A stretch of DNA of 21,553 nucleotides from Firmicutes bacterium CAG:145 (lineage in GTDB: Bacteria; Bacillota; Clostridia; Peptostreptococcales; Anaerovoracaceae): NCBI GenBank assembly GCA_000435715.1, contig FR882593.1, positions 177,507-199,059 of the forward strand, given 5' to 3'. Under the pieces are notes generated by a model. That model had not been told where the DNA came from, did not search any database, and was given only the letters and a program-made list of their open reading frames with translations. Below, one piece after another: positions 15,105 to 21,553 of the stretch. Position numbers and translations under genes: made by a program. The number at the start of each line of letters is the position of its first letter. Positions within the stretch are counted from its first letter, which is position 1.

Positions 15105-16306
15105 TTCTCATTCCTGCCTTTATTTATCATGTCTTTTAGCTCTTGTATTCTAAAAAGATTGCCGATGATGGCCGCCCCTGCCAGCCTGCCGTCTGCCCAA
15201 TATTGTTTTTCAAAGAATTCTCCCTGAGAAGGATTTACAGAAAATATTTTTTTCAAAGTAGAGCTGAAGCGGCGGACTTCGTAATCCTTGTTCGGATCTT
15301 TTCCCATATCTCCTAAGGCGAAAAGGCTTATCTGAGGAGTGTTCATCATCAGGGAGGTATCGCAACTCTCGAGGAGGAGCCCCGAATCCTTGCCTGTCAG
15401 ATCTGCGGCCGCATTGGCGCCGGCTGTCCTTCCCTGTACCATGGCTTCTGACCATAATGCGTAGTTTAAACCGTTATGCTGAGCGCAGTCTCCCGCGGCA
15501 TATATATCTTTGTCAGAAGTCCGGCATCTGTCGTCTATATCGATGGCCCTGGGCGCAGATACTGAATCCGGAAGTATGGATGTGTCTGCCTTTACGCCGC
15601 AGGCCATTATCACCATGTCGCAGCAAAACTTTTCTCCGCTTTCGATAGTGACGCTTTTAACTTGATTTTCGGAAGGCGAGGCGTCTATAGAGGATATTTT
15701 AACATTGGTATATATATCGATGCCGGAGAGCTTCCGGCAGATCATATCGGAGAGCTCCCGGTCTATTTGTCTGGTCATAAGATATGGCATGGCTTCCAGC
15801 ACAGTGACATGAACTCCGTAGCGAGATAATTCTGCCGCCGTTTCAAGGCCTATGACTCCGCCGCCGATGATCACGGCTTTAGATCCGGCTTTACAGGCTT
15901 TTTTTATATCGTATATATCTTCGCTTCGTCTTATGGTAAAGACGCCTCTGCTGCCTACGCCTGCAATAGGCGGTACAAAGCTTTCCGCTCCGAGAGTCAG
16001 GATGAGTTTGTCGTAAAAATATATCTTCTCGCCGTCGCATATGTGCATAGCGCCGCTGTCTATGGAAGTGATCCTGCGGTCTGTGTGAAGTGAAATACCC
16101 AGGTCTTCATACCATGAACGATCATGTATGATCCAGTCCGAAGGATCGAAACTTGCGAAAGGTGTTTTGGTGAGCATGGGGCGAGAATACGGCAGATTTT
16201 TTTCTGCAGTGAATATGTTTATGAGGCCGCCAGAGTCTCGCTCTCTTATGGCTTTTGCGGCCTCTATGCCCGCTATGCCTGCTCCGATTATAACGTATTT
16301 ATTCAT
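15101..16306 (-). CDS. FAD-dependent NAD(P)H oxidoreductase
   Basis: This is a 401-residue pyridine-nucleotide-disulfide-type reductase without the redox disulfide, resembling rubredoxin/nitrite reductase flavoprotein modules. The FAD site GAGIAG is at residues 8-13, the second dinucleotide site GGGVIG at 148-153, and the closing FAD motif DIYAAGDCAQ follows. E171 at the end of the second strand (VTVLEA) points to NADH rather than NADPH. The last 80-90 residues form the extra C-terminal domain of this subgroup, which typically contacts the electron acceptor. AAGGAGG lies at 16319-16325 and ATG at 16306-16304, inside the end of the iron-sulfur gene. Its place between an iron-sulfur carrier and a molybdoenzyme suggests that it feeds NADH electrons into them. 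Confidence 0.9.
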   Translation of the reverse strand: MNKYVIIGAGIAGIEAAKAIRERDSGGLINIFTAEKNLPYSRPMLTKTPFASFDPSDWIIHDRSWYEDLGISLHTDRRITSIDSGAMHICDGEKIYFYDKLILTLGAESFVPPIAGVGSRGVFTIRRSEDIYDIKKACKAGSKAVIIGGGVIGLETAAELSRYGVHVTVLEAMPYLMTRQIDRELSDMICRKLSGIDIYTNVKISSIDASPSENQVKSVTIESGEKFCCDMVIMACGVKADTSILPDSVSAPRAIDIDDRCRTSDKDIYAAGDCAQHNGLNYALWSEAMVQGRTAGANAAADLTGKDSGLLLESCDTSLMMNTPQISLFALGDMGKDPNKDYEVRRFSSTLKKIFSVNPSQGEFFEKQYWADGRLAGAAIIGNLFRIQELKDMINKGRNEK

Positions 16307-16832
16307 GTGTTGATCCTGCCTCCTTTATCACCAGTCTTTTCTCAGGCTTGTTTATATAGAGACAGGGACGTGTCTTCTCGGGATTTGGAAGAAAGCTCAT
16401 ATCTGCCGTCACCTCTTCTAAGGGGCCGAACTTTATGCTAAAGGTGGGGCAGGCTAAAACGCATACGGGCTCAAGCCCCTGATCTCGGCGTTCTTTGCAG
16501 GAGTCGCATTTTTGGGAAACTCCGCGGCTCTTGCTGAAAGACACTGCCCCGTAGGGGCAGTTCCACATACAGGCTCCGCAGCCTATACACCTTCCGTCGT
16601 CATGCTGAGTAGTTCCGTCGCCGTCCTTGTACATGGCGCCTGTAGGGCAGGCCTCGACACAGGCCGCTTCTTCACAGTGGTTGCATGCTCCCGAATAAGG
16701 GCCTTCGCTTAGAACGGCAACTCTGCGGAAAAATTCCCCCGCTTTGAGATCGTGAATGTCTTTGCAGGCCACCTGACAGGCTCCGCATGCCACGCAGGTA
16801 TTCATATTGTAGTAAAAACCCAATTTCTCCAT
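16299..16832 (-). CDS. DmsB-like electron-transfer protein with four 4Fe-4S clusters
   Basis: This is a 177-residue ferredoxin-type subunit. Four cysteine groups are visible in order: CVACGACQVAC, CNHCEEAACVEACP, CIGCGACMWNCP, and CDSCKERRDQGLEPVCVLAC. That is the DmsB/NrfC/HycB pattern of four cubane clusters, which would pass electrons between the flavoprotein and the molybdenum subunit. ATG 16832 is chosen because AGAGGTGA (16840-16847, reverse strand) is correctly spaced; a GTG at 16841 lies inside that site. It is first in the operon and overlaps the flavoprotein gene by 8 bases. No DmsC-type membrane anchor gene is present. Confidence 0.93.
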   Translation of the reverse strand: MEKLGFYYNMNTCVACGACQVACKDIHDLKAGEFFRRVAVLSEGPYSGACNHCEEAACVEACPTGAMYKDGDGTTQHDDGRCIGCGACMWNCPYGAVSFSKSRGVSQKCDSCKERRDQGLEPVCVLACPTFSIKFGPLEEVTADMSFLPNPEKTRPCLYINKPEKRLVIKEAGSTHE

Positions 16833-16856
16833 TGTAGTCACCTCTGAAATCTGTTA

Positions 16857-16893
16857 CACTGAAATTATACAACAAATCGGATGAAAAGTACCT
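16857..16893. promoter_or_regulatory. Compact divergent promoter region between iron-sulfur gene and mobA
   Basis: Only 61 bases separate the two start codons (16832 reverse, 16894 forward). On the reverse strand a perfect TATAAT (16864-16869) would start transcription near 16857, about 25 bases before the ATG; its -35 is weak. On the forward strand the same bases read ATTATACA, giving a possible -10 for mobA that overlaps the reverse one. The two promoters would compete for one site. Only the reverse -10 is clear. Confidence 0.45.
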
Positions 16894-17487
16894 ATGAACA
16901 GAGAAATTTTTCGGGATAATTCTATAGGACTGCTGATATTGGCGGGCGGAAAGTCCGAGAGGATGGGTTCTGACAAGGCTGGGCTTGTCTTAGGAGATCT
17001 CACTTTTTCGCAGACATTGGCAGAGAACATGGGCCTCTACAGTGAGCGGCTCTTTTCTTCTGCAAAAGGTCCTGCTCCCTGTGGATTTTCACTTATAGCC
17101 GACAGCCAAAAACTGACGGGAAAAGGCCCCATGGCGGGGATAGCTACTGCTCTTTCTGTGTGCGAAAGCAGGGCTCTGATGGTCGTACCCTGCGACTGTC
17201 CTTTTGCAGATTTTTCAGTAGCCGAGAAGGCGACTGGCGTTTTTCTCTCTTTAGATGATACAGGATGCGTACCTGTGATCGCCTCAGGAGATAACGGCAT
17301 AGAACCGCTGATAGGTGTATATCCCAGGAACGCAGGATCGATTATAGAGAAACTGCTTCTCATGGGAAAGTACAGAGCGAGGGATATACTCGAGGCGACG
17401 GGATACCGCACGGTAAAGATACAGCAGGATAAACTGATAAACATAAATACACCGGAGGATTACATAAAGTATGGAAAGAGGAGATAA
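16894..17487 (+). CDS. mobA: Molybdenum cofactor guanylyltransferase MobA
   Basis: This is a 197-residue nucleotidyltransferase. The GTP-binding signature LILAGGKSERMGSDKAGL covers residues 14-31. MVVPCDCPFADFS is the metal-binding strand, GIEPLIGVYPR follows, and ININTPEDYIKY is the typical C-terminal motif. MobA adds GMP to Mo-molybdopterin to form the MGD cofactor required by DMSO-reductase-family enzymes, which fits the divergent molybdoenzyme operon. No strong ribosome binding site is seen (GGATG at 16879-16883 is the best candidate), so expression may be low. It overlaps rlmD by 17 bases. Confidence 0.93.
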   Translation: MNREIFRDNSIGLLILAGGKSERMGSDKAGLVLGDLTFSQTLAENMGLYSERLFSSAKGPAPCGFSLIADSQKLTGKGPMAGIATALSVCESRALMVVPCDCPFADFSVAEKATGVFLSLDDTGCVPVIASGDNGIEPLIGVYPRNAGSIIEKLLLMGKYRARDILEATGYRTVKIQQDKLININTPEDYIKYGKRR

Positions 17488-18940
17488 AGTTCAGATAACT
17501 ATAGAAGACATTTCAACGGAGGGCCAGGGCATAGGCAGGGCCGACGGGCTCGCCGTATTTGTCAGAGAAGCAGTTATAGGAGATTTTGTCTTAGCTGAAT
17601 TGACCAAGGTTAAGAAAAATTATGCTTTCGGCCGTGTGGCAGAATATACGAGACTTTCTTCGTCGAGACAGGAGGCTCTCTGCCCTTATGACGAAAGATG
17701 CGGCGGATGTATATATCAGCAAACGAAATACGAGAGCCAGCTGGCTCTGAAGAAAAAGCAAGTCAGGGACAAGCTCATGCGCCTCGGCGGCATACAGGAG
17801 CCTGATGTGAAGGACACTATAGGTATGGAAGAACCTTTTCACTACAGGAACAAAGCTTCGATGCCGGTCAGCACAGGAGGCCTCATAACTAAAAAAGGAG
17901 GCGTAGCAGAGCCTGTACACGAACCGCGGATAGGATTTTATAAGGCCGGGAGCCATGATGTGACAGATTGCAAAGACTGCCTTCTCCAGTCTCCTGCGGC
18001 TATGGCCGCAGCGGAAGCTCTCCGCAGGTTCATGAGAGAAGACAACATAACTTCTTATGATGAGCGCTGGGACAAGGGTCTGATGAGACACCTCGTAGTC
18101 AGAACAGCTGCCGGCACAGGAGAAGTGATGGTGATTCTGGTGATAAACGGCAAGGGTATACCTAACGCTGCAAAGCTGGCGGAAATGCTGGACGAGGCCA
18201 TATCTCAGCTTCCGCCTCAGATTGGACTTTACGGAGAGAAAGTGGAGCTCAGCCTGGAAAGCGTGATCATCAATGTAAATAAAAAAGGCAGAAACATCTA
18301 CGGCAGCGAATGTATCACCCTGGCAGGGAAACCTTTCATAACCGAAAGAATAGCCGGCCTTGAATTTGAAATTTCACCGCTGTCATTTTATCAGGTAAAT
18401 CCGGCTCAGATGCAGAAATTGTATAAAAGAGCTCTGGAGTATGCTGATCTTAAAGGAGACGAGACGGTGCTGGACCTTTACTGCGGAGTCGGAACTATAG
18501 GTCTTTTCTTTGCGGATTACATGCGAAAGTCCGGCGGAGACGGCCGGGTTATAGGCATAGAATCGGTGAGGGAGGCAGTCATAGACGCCAACAGAAATGC
18601 GGTGATAAACGGTATCGTAAATGCGCGGTATGTGTCCGGGCTGGCAGAAGAGGAGCTGCCGAAACTGATGAAAGGCGGCGACGATGAAGGCATCTTCGTG
18701 GACCGGGCGGACGTGGTCATATTGGATCCTCCGAGAGCAGGATGTCATCAGCGTTTGCTTGAGGCTGTATGCCGGCTTGCCCCGGAGAAAATCATATATA
18801 TCTCCTGTGATCCGGCCACTATGGCCAGAGACATCAGATATCTGACCAACGACGGGTATGAGTTCTGTCAGGCGACTCCCGTGGATATGTTTCCCTGGAC
18901 AGGCGCGACAGAAGTAGTGGCAAAGCTGATGAGAAGGTGA
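17471..18940 (+). CDS. rlmD: 23S rRNA (uracil-C5)-methyltransferase RlmD/RumA family
   Basis: This is a 489-residue SAM-dependent tRNA/rRNA uracil-5 methyltransferase. An N-terminal TRAM domain (residues 1 to about 58) is followed by a 4Fe-4S ligand set, C71, C77, C80 (CPYDERCGGC) and probably C170 (DCLLQS). The SAM motif is VLDLYCGVGTIGLFF. DPPRAGCH and the catalytic C446 in YISCDPATMARD are intact. GGAGGAT at 17454-17460 lies 10 bases before ATG 17471, within the end of mobA. Bacillota often carry two paralogues with U747/U1939 specificity, so the exact target base cannot be fixed from sequence alone. No strong terminator follows before the next promoter. Confidence 0.92.
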   Translation: MERGDKVQITIEDISTEGQGIGRADGLAVFVREAVIGDFVLAELTKVKKNYAFGRVAEYTRLSSSRQEALCPYDERCGGCIYQQTKYESQLALKKKQVRDKLMRLGGIQEPDVKDTIGMEEPFHYRNKASMPVSTGGLITKKGGVAEPVHEPRIGFYKAGSHDVTDCKDCLLQSPAAMAAAEALRRFMREDNITSYDERWDKGLMRHLVVRTAAGTGEVMVILVINGKGIPNAAKLAEMLDEAISQLPPQIGLYGEKVELSLESVIINVNKKGRNIYGSECITLAGKPFITERIAGLEFEISPLSFYQVNPAQMQKLYKRALEYADLKGDETVLDLYCGVGTIGLFFADYMRKSGGDGRVIGIESVREAVIDANRNAVINGIVNARYVSGLAEEELPKLMKGGDDEGIFVDRADVVILDPPRAGCHQRLLEAVCRLAPEKIIYISCDPATMARDIRYLTNDGYEFCQATPVDMFPWTGATEVVAKLMRR

Positions 18941-18972
18941 TCATCACATCACAGCCGGTCTCTGTAATCATG

Positions 18973-19001
18973 TTGACTGTAACCAAAAATGAGAGTAAAA
19001 T
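18973..19001 (+). promoter_or_regulatory. Sigma-A-type promoter of gapdh
   Basis: TTGACT (18973-18978), a 17-base spacer and TAAAAT (18996-19001) match 5/6 of consensus at each hexamer with ideal spacing. Transcription would start near 19008, leaving a leader of about 108 bases. Confidence 0.75.
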
Positions 19002-19039
19002 TTGTAAAAAGACGGTTAATGGGTATAAATATTTATATA

Positions 19040-19083
19040 TGACCTCTTTACGGTCAGAAACAGGGGGCGGATATTTCGCCTTT
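19040..19083 (+). promoter_or_regulatory. Two small hairpins in the gapdh leader
   Basis: TGACC/GGTCA (19040-19044, 19052-19056) and GGCG/CGCC (19066-19069, 19077-19080, extendable by G-T pairs to 19063/19083) each close a 7-base loop. They lie before the ribosome binding site AGGAGGAG (about 19103-19110). They could stabilise the mRNA or regulate it. I recognise no riboswitch class. Confidence 0.35.
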
Positions 19084-19115
19084 CACATAAAGGAATAGAA
19101 AGAGGAGGAGTATTT

Positions 19116-20132
19116 ATGATCAAAATCGCTATAAACGGATTTGGAAGAATAGGCAGACTTGCTTTCAGACAGATATTTGCAGACGATAATATGGAGATAG
19201 CGGCGATCAACGATCTGACAGAACCGAAGATGCTGGCGCATCTGCTGAAATATGACAGCGTACAGGGGGGCTACAGAAATCACGCTGTTACCAGCGGCGA
19301 TGACTCTATAACAGTAGACGGAAAAGAAATAAAGATATTGTCAGAAAAAGATCCCGAAAAGTTGCCATGGAAAGACATGGGCATAGATATAGTGCTTGAG
19401 TGTACCGGATTCTTCGCTTCTAAAGAGAAAGCTTCCGCCCATATCAGAGCCGGGGCTAAAAAGGTGCTGATCTCTGCTCCGGCAGGAGATGACCTTCCTA
19501 CGATAGTCTACGGAACTAACCATGAGACTCTCACCGAGAAGGACGACGTGATTTCCGCAGCGTCGTGTACCACCAACTGCCTTGCGCCTATGGCAAAGGC
19601 TCTCAACGATTACAGAGAAATCAGAACGGGGTTCATGACTACTATTCATGCTTATACGGGGGATCAGATGCTGCTGGACGGCCCTCACAGAAAAGGCGAT
19701 CTGAGAAGAGCCAGAGCCGGCGCAGTAAATATAGTGCCTAACAGCACAGGAGCGGCCAAGGCTATAGGGCTGGTAATACCGGAGCTTTCCGGCAGACTCA
19801 TAGGTTCGGCTCAGAGAGTTCCGGTGCCGTCGGGGTCCATCACCATATTAGACGCCACGTTAAAAGATGAAACCGAGAGCGTAAGCGTAGAGGGTATCAA
19901 TGCGGCCATGAAGGCGGCGGCCAGCCAATCCTTCGGATATACAGAAGAAGAACTGGTTTCCAGCGATATAATAGGCATGGAATACGGCTCGCTTTTTGAC
20001 GCCACTCAGACCCTTGCTCAAAGATGCGGTACCAAGATATATGAAGTGAGGGTAGTAGCGTGGTACGATAATGAAAACAGCTATGTATCGCAGATGGTGA
20101 GAACTCTCAGATACCTCGAGAGATTTTTATGA
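19116..20132 (+). CDS. gap: Glyceraldehyde-3-phosphate dehydrogenase
   Basis: This 338-residue glycolytic enzyme converts glyceraldehyde-3-phosphate, NAD and phosphate to 1,3-bisphosphoglycerate. The NAD motif NGFGRIG is at residues 7-13 and D33 in INDL suggests NAD rather than NADP. The catalytic C151 lies in SCTTNCLAP, the histidine base in TTIHAYTGDQ, and the C-terminal WYDNENSYVSQMV is intact. AGGAGGAG sits just before ATG 19116. It stands outside the usual gap-pgk-tpi cluster: an rRNA methyltransferase gene lies upstream and a transporter downstream. Confidence 0.97.
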   Translation: MIKIAINGFGRIGRLAFRQIFADDNMEIAAINDLTEPKMLAHLLKYDSVQGGYRNHAVTSGDDSITVDGKEIKILSEKDPEKLPWKDMGIDIVLECTGFFASKEKASAHIRAGAKKVLISAPAGDDLPTIVYGTNHETLTEKDDVISAASCTTNCLAPMAKALNDYREIRTGFMTTIHAYTGDQMLLDGPHRKGDLRRARAGAVNIVPNSTGAAKAIGLVIPELSGRLIGSAQRVPVPSGSITILDATLKDETESVSVEGINAAMKAAASQSFGYTEEELVSSDIIGMEYGSLFDATQTLAQRCGTKIYEVRVVAWYDNENSYVSQMVRTLRYLERFL

Positions 20133-20159
20133 CAGGCGGAAGGGACAGTTGAAAATTAG

Positions 20160-21416
20160 ATGAGAAAAATATTAAATATAGAGTACGGAGCCGTCCACGC
20201 CACATACTGGATGACGTATGCCATTATCGGAAGCTTTGCGTCCGCATTTCTCTTAGGCAGAGGATACTCTAATTCAGAGATAGGTGTGATCTTGGCTGTC
20301 GGCAGCGTGGCAGCTGTATTTTTGCAGCCTGTTCTTGCGGATATCGCCGACAGATCTAAAAAGATATCCCTGATAGGGCTTACCCAGATAGTGACAGTAG
20401 GGATGATGGTTTTTACGGCTCTCAGTTTTATCATACAGAGAGCGACCATCGCCTTGTCTGTGGTGTTCGTGATGCTGGTGGCATGGGATACGGCGCTGCA
20501 GCCTCTGTTCAACTCTCTGGCTTTTAAGCTGGAAGAGAGCGGACACAAGATAAAATTCGGCATTAACAGAGCCATGGGATCGCTGTCGTATTCAATACTG
20601 TGTTCGTTTCTGGGCGCTCTGACCGAGAAGGCGGGAACTCAGATACTGCCTGTGACCAGCGAGGTAGTACTGATAATGATGTTCATAACGCTGTGGATTG
20701 TCAAGAAGCATTTCAGGAGAGCCTGCGCTGTACGCGAGGTGGAGCAGACTGCCGTCGGTCTTCAGAAGGGCGAGATGGCGGAGGAGGATTCAAAAGAATC
20801 GCTGTCGTCGGCAGATGCGGCAGAGGATATAAATTTCGGCAGATTTATAAAGAGAAACAAATTGTTCGTGGCAGTCAGCATAGGCGTAGTCGGATTGTTT
20901 TTCAGCAACTCCGTGTTTAATAATTTCATGCTTCAGATCGTTCAGAACGTCGGTGGAGACGGCGGAGATATGGGAAGAATATTGTCGCTTATGGCTATGC
21001 TTGAGATCCCGGCTCTCTTCCTTTTCGACATCATACACAGCAGGATATCCTGCAAAACGCTCCTGAAAATAGGGGCGGTAAGCTTTTTTATGAAGATATT
21101 ATGCGCCTACATAGCCGACAGTGTTACTATGGTCTACATAGCCCAGCTGTTTCAGCCTGCGGCCTTCGGAATATTTCTGCCGGCGATGGTATGTTTCATA
21201 GACGAGATAATGGACAAAGGCGAGGCAGTAAAGGGCCAGTCTCTTTATACGATAATGACTACTGTGGGAACTATATTTGCCACTCTCATAGGAGGAAAAA
21301 TACTGGACGCCGGAGGCGCGAGTGAGCTTCTGCTGGTATCCACTCTTATAACCGGCGCCGGTGCGATTCTGATAATCTGCGTAGTAGGTAGAGTTAAAAA
21401 CAAGAAAATATACTAA
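20160..21416 (+). CDS. Major facilitator superfamily transporter
   Basis: This 418-residue membrane protein has about 12 hydrophobic segments in two halves, split by an acidic cytoplasmic loop at residues about 195-225 (EMAEEDSKESLSSADAAED). The loop after helix 2, LADIADRSKK, matches the MFS signature between helices 2 and 3. The opening half (ATYWMTYAIIGSFASAFLLG) resembles the LacY/nucleoside-symporter-like MFS_1-type group. The substrate cannot be read. The start ATG 20160 lies 27 bases after gap, with GGAAGGG (20138-20144) further off than usual, so cotranscription with gap is plausible and translation may be weak. A hairpin with T-run follows at 21427. Confidence 0.85.
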   Translation: MRKILNIEYGAVHATYWMTYAIIGSFASAFLLGRGYSNSEIGVILAVGSVAAVFLQPVLADIADRSKKISLIGLTQIVTVGMMVFTALSFIIQRATIALSVVFVMLVAWDTALQPLFNSLAFKLEESGHKIKFGINRAMGSLSYSILCSFLGALTEKAGTQILPVTSEVVLIMMFITLWIVKKHFRRACAVREVEQTAVGLQKGEMAEEDSKESLSSADAAEDINFGRFIKRNKLFVAVSIGVVGLFFSNSVFNNFMLQIVQNVGGDGGDMGRILSLMAMLEIPALFLFDIIHSRISCKTLLKIGAVSFFMKILCAYIADSVTMVYIAQLFQPAAFGIFLPAMVCFIDEIMDKGEAVKGQSLYTIMTTVGTIFATLIGGKILDAGGASELLLVSTLITGAGAILIICVVGRVKNKKIY

Positions 21417-21426
21417 AAGAACATGT

Positions 21427-21457
21427 CGCCTCATAACTTGTTATGAGGTGATTTTTT
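21427..21457 (+). terminator. Terminator-like hairpin overlapping a ribosome binding site
   Basis: CGCCTCATAAC (21427-21437) pairs with GTTATGAGGTG (21440-21450, one G-T wobble), followed by A and T6 (21452-21457). It terminates the transporter transcript in form. Its right arm contains the AGGTGA (21446-21451) that sits 6 bases before the next ATG, so folding would also hide that ribosome binding site. Confidence 0.75.
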
Positions 21458-21553
21458 ATGAAGAAAAAAATGATTTTCAGCTTCGGAGTCGTGGCCGTCA
21501 TAGGTATGAGCATGTGGGCTCTCGTCTTCGGAGTCATAGGAGGCAGCGGCCGG
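21458..21553 (+). CDS. Start of an unknown membrane or secreted protein (truncated by window)
   Basis: The frame is open from ATG 21458 to the window edge, 32 codons. The product starts MKKKMIFSFGVVAVIGMSMW and continues hydrophobic to about residue 28, like a signal peptide or N-terminal membrane helix, then GGSGR. AGGTGA lies 6 bases upstream, inside the preceding hairpin. Too little is present to name a family. Confidence 0.6.
   Translation, partial: MKKKMIFSFGVVAVIGMSMWALVFGVIGGSGR

Noticed and set aside
18941..18972. Terminator after rlmD
   Set aside because: Only weak, interrupted complementarity and no T-run; I cannot support a terminator here.

Overview
The window reads as chromosomal DNA of an anaerobic, amino-acid-fermenting Bacillota, probably within Eubacteriales. 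The order or family is inferred. The signs are a lysine-fermentation type Kce/BKACE gene, whiA, a nine-subunit bacterial V-type ATPase with sodium-binding residues, AGGAGG-type ribosome binding sites, and heavy use of AGA and ATA codons. Most genes are ordinary housekeeping or energy genes. The less ordinary parts are an AT-rich insert at about 400-1750, a hairpin tandem-repeat array at 11668-12130, and a reverse-strand molybdoenzyme operon at 12300-16832.

Layout. 1-292: the 3' end of a beta-keto acid cleavage enzyme gene (kce-like), then a terminator. 400-1750: an AT-rich stretch with a secreted small-protein gene broken by two opposite frameshifts (653-1342), followed by a small three-helix membrane protein (1382-1702). 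The pair resembles a bacteriocin-like toxin and its immunity protein, but that is only an inference. 1868-2809: whiA with its own terminator. 2976-11529: a complete V-ATPase operon in the order G/H, I, K, E, C, F, A, B, D, which is the ntp order of Enterococcus hirae. It has a promoter in front and a strong terminator behind.

11530-12299: a gene-free zone between two convergent operons. It holds the V-ATPase terminator, a perfect 27-nt palindrome, nine identifiable copies of a 43-nt unit that forms hairpins with CCCACTCG/CGAGTGGG-type arms, and a terminator for the reverse strand. The arms show paired, compensatory substitutions.

12300-16832, reverse strand: a tightly overlapping three-gene operon. 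It encodes a four-cluster iron-sulfur protein, an FAD/NAD(P)H oxidoreductase and a DMSO-reductase-family molybdopterin enzyme. The molybdoenzyme carries a TorD-like assembly-chaperone domain fused to its N-terminus. I see no Tat signal and no membrane anchor subunit, so the likely design is a soluble, cytoplasmic, NADH-fed molybdoenzyme that carries its own chaperone. Its substrate cannot be read from the sequence. Diverging from it is mobA (16894-17487), whose product makes the guanine-dinucleotide form of the molybdenum cofactor that such enzymes need. mobA overlaps rlmD (17471-18940).

19116-20132 is gapdh behind a clear sigma-A-type promoter and a hairpin-bearing leader. It is followed by a major-facilitator transporter (20160-21416). 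The window ends in the first 32 codons of an unknown membrane or secreted protein, whose ribosome binding site lies inside a terminator-like hairpin.
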